Shown in pieces: positions 5,240 to 5,344 of a DNA stretch of 5,344 nucleotides. The position numbers were made by a program, and so were the translations under genes. Every line of letters starts with the position of its first letter. The stretch's first letter is position 1. Under the pieces are notes generated by a model. The model ran no database searches, was not told where the DNA came from, and saw only the letters and a list, made by a program, of their open reading frames with translations. The stretch is from positions 1 through 5,344 of the forward strand of contig DATEGA010000238.1 of the NCBI GenBank assembly GCA_035280345.1, read 5' to 3'. The DNA comes from DASSJF01 sp035280345 (GTDB lineage: Bacteria > Sysuimicrobiota > Sysuimicrobiia > Sysuimicrobiales > Segetimicrobiaceae).

Positions 5240-5344
5240 CGCGCGCGATACCACCCGTCGACCGCCGCGGCGTCGAGGCCGCCCAGCGGGAGCGCGGGGC
5301 CGAGGCGCCCTCCGCGGAGGATCCGCGCCTCCCCGCAGACGCGC
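5236..5344 (-). CDS. ccmA: C-terminal end of CcmA, haem exporter ATP-binding subunit (partial)
   Basis: Only the last 35 codons lie in the window. The frame (first full codon at 5343) stays open to TGA at 5238-5236, which overlaps the ccmB ATG. It reads GEARILRGGRLGPALPLGGL, then a short tail ending VDGWYRAR. The stretch ARILRGGRL fits the last strand of an ABC ATPase, where proteins commonly end '...hhLxxGRh'. No Walker or signature motif is in view. Identity as CcmA rests mainly on the position directly before ccmB, the standard ccmAB order, with a 4-nt overlap. CcmA hydrolyses ATP in the cytoplasm to power release of holo-CcmE. Confidence 0.8.
   Translation of the reverse strand, partial: RVCGEARILRGGRLGPALPLGGLDAAAVDGWYRAR

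Noticed and set aside
5240..5254. GTG 5254 as the start of ccmB.
   Set aside because: Possible, but ATG 5239 forms the ATGA overlap with the ccmA stop and gives a typical CcmB N-terminus. The difference is only five residues.

Overview
The window is almost entirely one leftward (minus-strand) operon for cytochrome c maturation System I (Ccm). Read in transcription order from the right edge, it holds the C-terminal tail of ccmA, then ccmB, ccmC, ccmD, ccmE, ccmF, a small CcmI-like membrane protein, and a large exported membrane-anchored protein that runs off the left edge. The DNA is strongly GC-rich, with G or C at most third codon positions. This explains the many long but meaningless open frames on the other strand. 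Three genes use GTG starts. The organism is a GC-rich bacterium with periplasmic c-type cytochromes. I cannot name the phylum from the sequence; the form of CcmE argues against an ordinary proteobacterial System I.

Layout: 5236-5344 ccmA tail; 4577-5239 ccmB; 4525-4576 the only real intergenic gap, holding a candidate promoter; 3817-4524 ccmC; 3695-3820 ccmD; 3285-3698 ccmE; 1290-3278 ccmF; 982-1293 CcmI-like protein; 1-978 exported protein with a carboxypeptidase-regulatory-like (Ig-fold) domain. Neighbouring genes overlap by 4 nt (ATGA or GTGA) at four junctions and are 3-6 nt apart at two others, so translation is probably coupled throughout.

How the genes work together, from knowledge of the families: CcmA and CcmB form the ABC transporter part. 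CcmC with CcmD loads haem onto the membrane-anchored chaperone CcmE on the periplasmic side, and CcmA/B drive release of holo-CcmE. CcmF then takes haem from CcmE and attaches it to the CXXCH motif of apocytochromes. CcmI-like proteins normally help to handle the apocytochrome.

The most interesting points are these. (1) CcmE carries CXXXY (Cys125-Tyr129) instead of the usual HXXXY haem-binding motif, the hallmark of the variant System I known from archaea and some bacteria. (2) CcmC has Ser168 where the second conserved haem-ligand histidine is expected. (3) No CcmG or CcmH is seen in the cluster; a truncated CcmI-like protein and an uncharacterised exported protein follow ccmF instead. (4) A near-consensus extended -10 promoter lies directly before the GTG of ccmC and predicts a leaderless ccmCDEF transcript.
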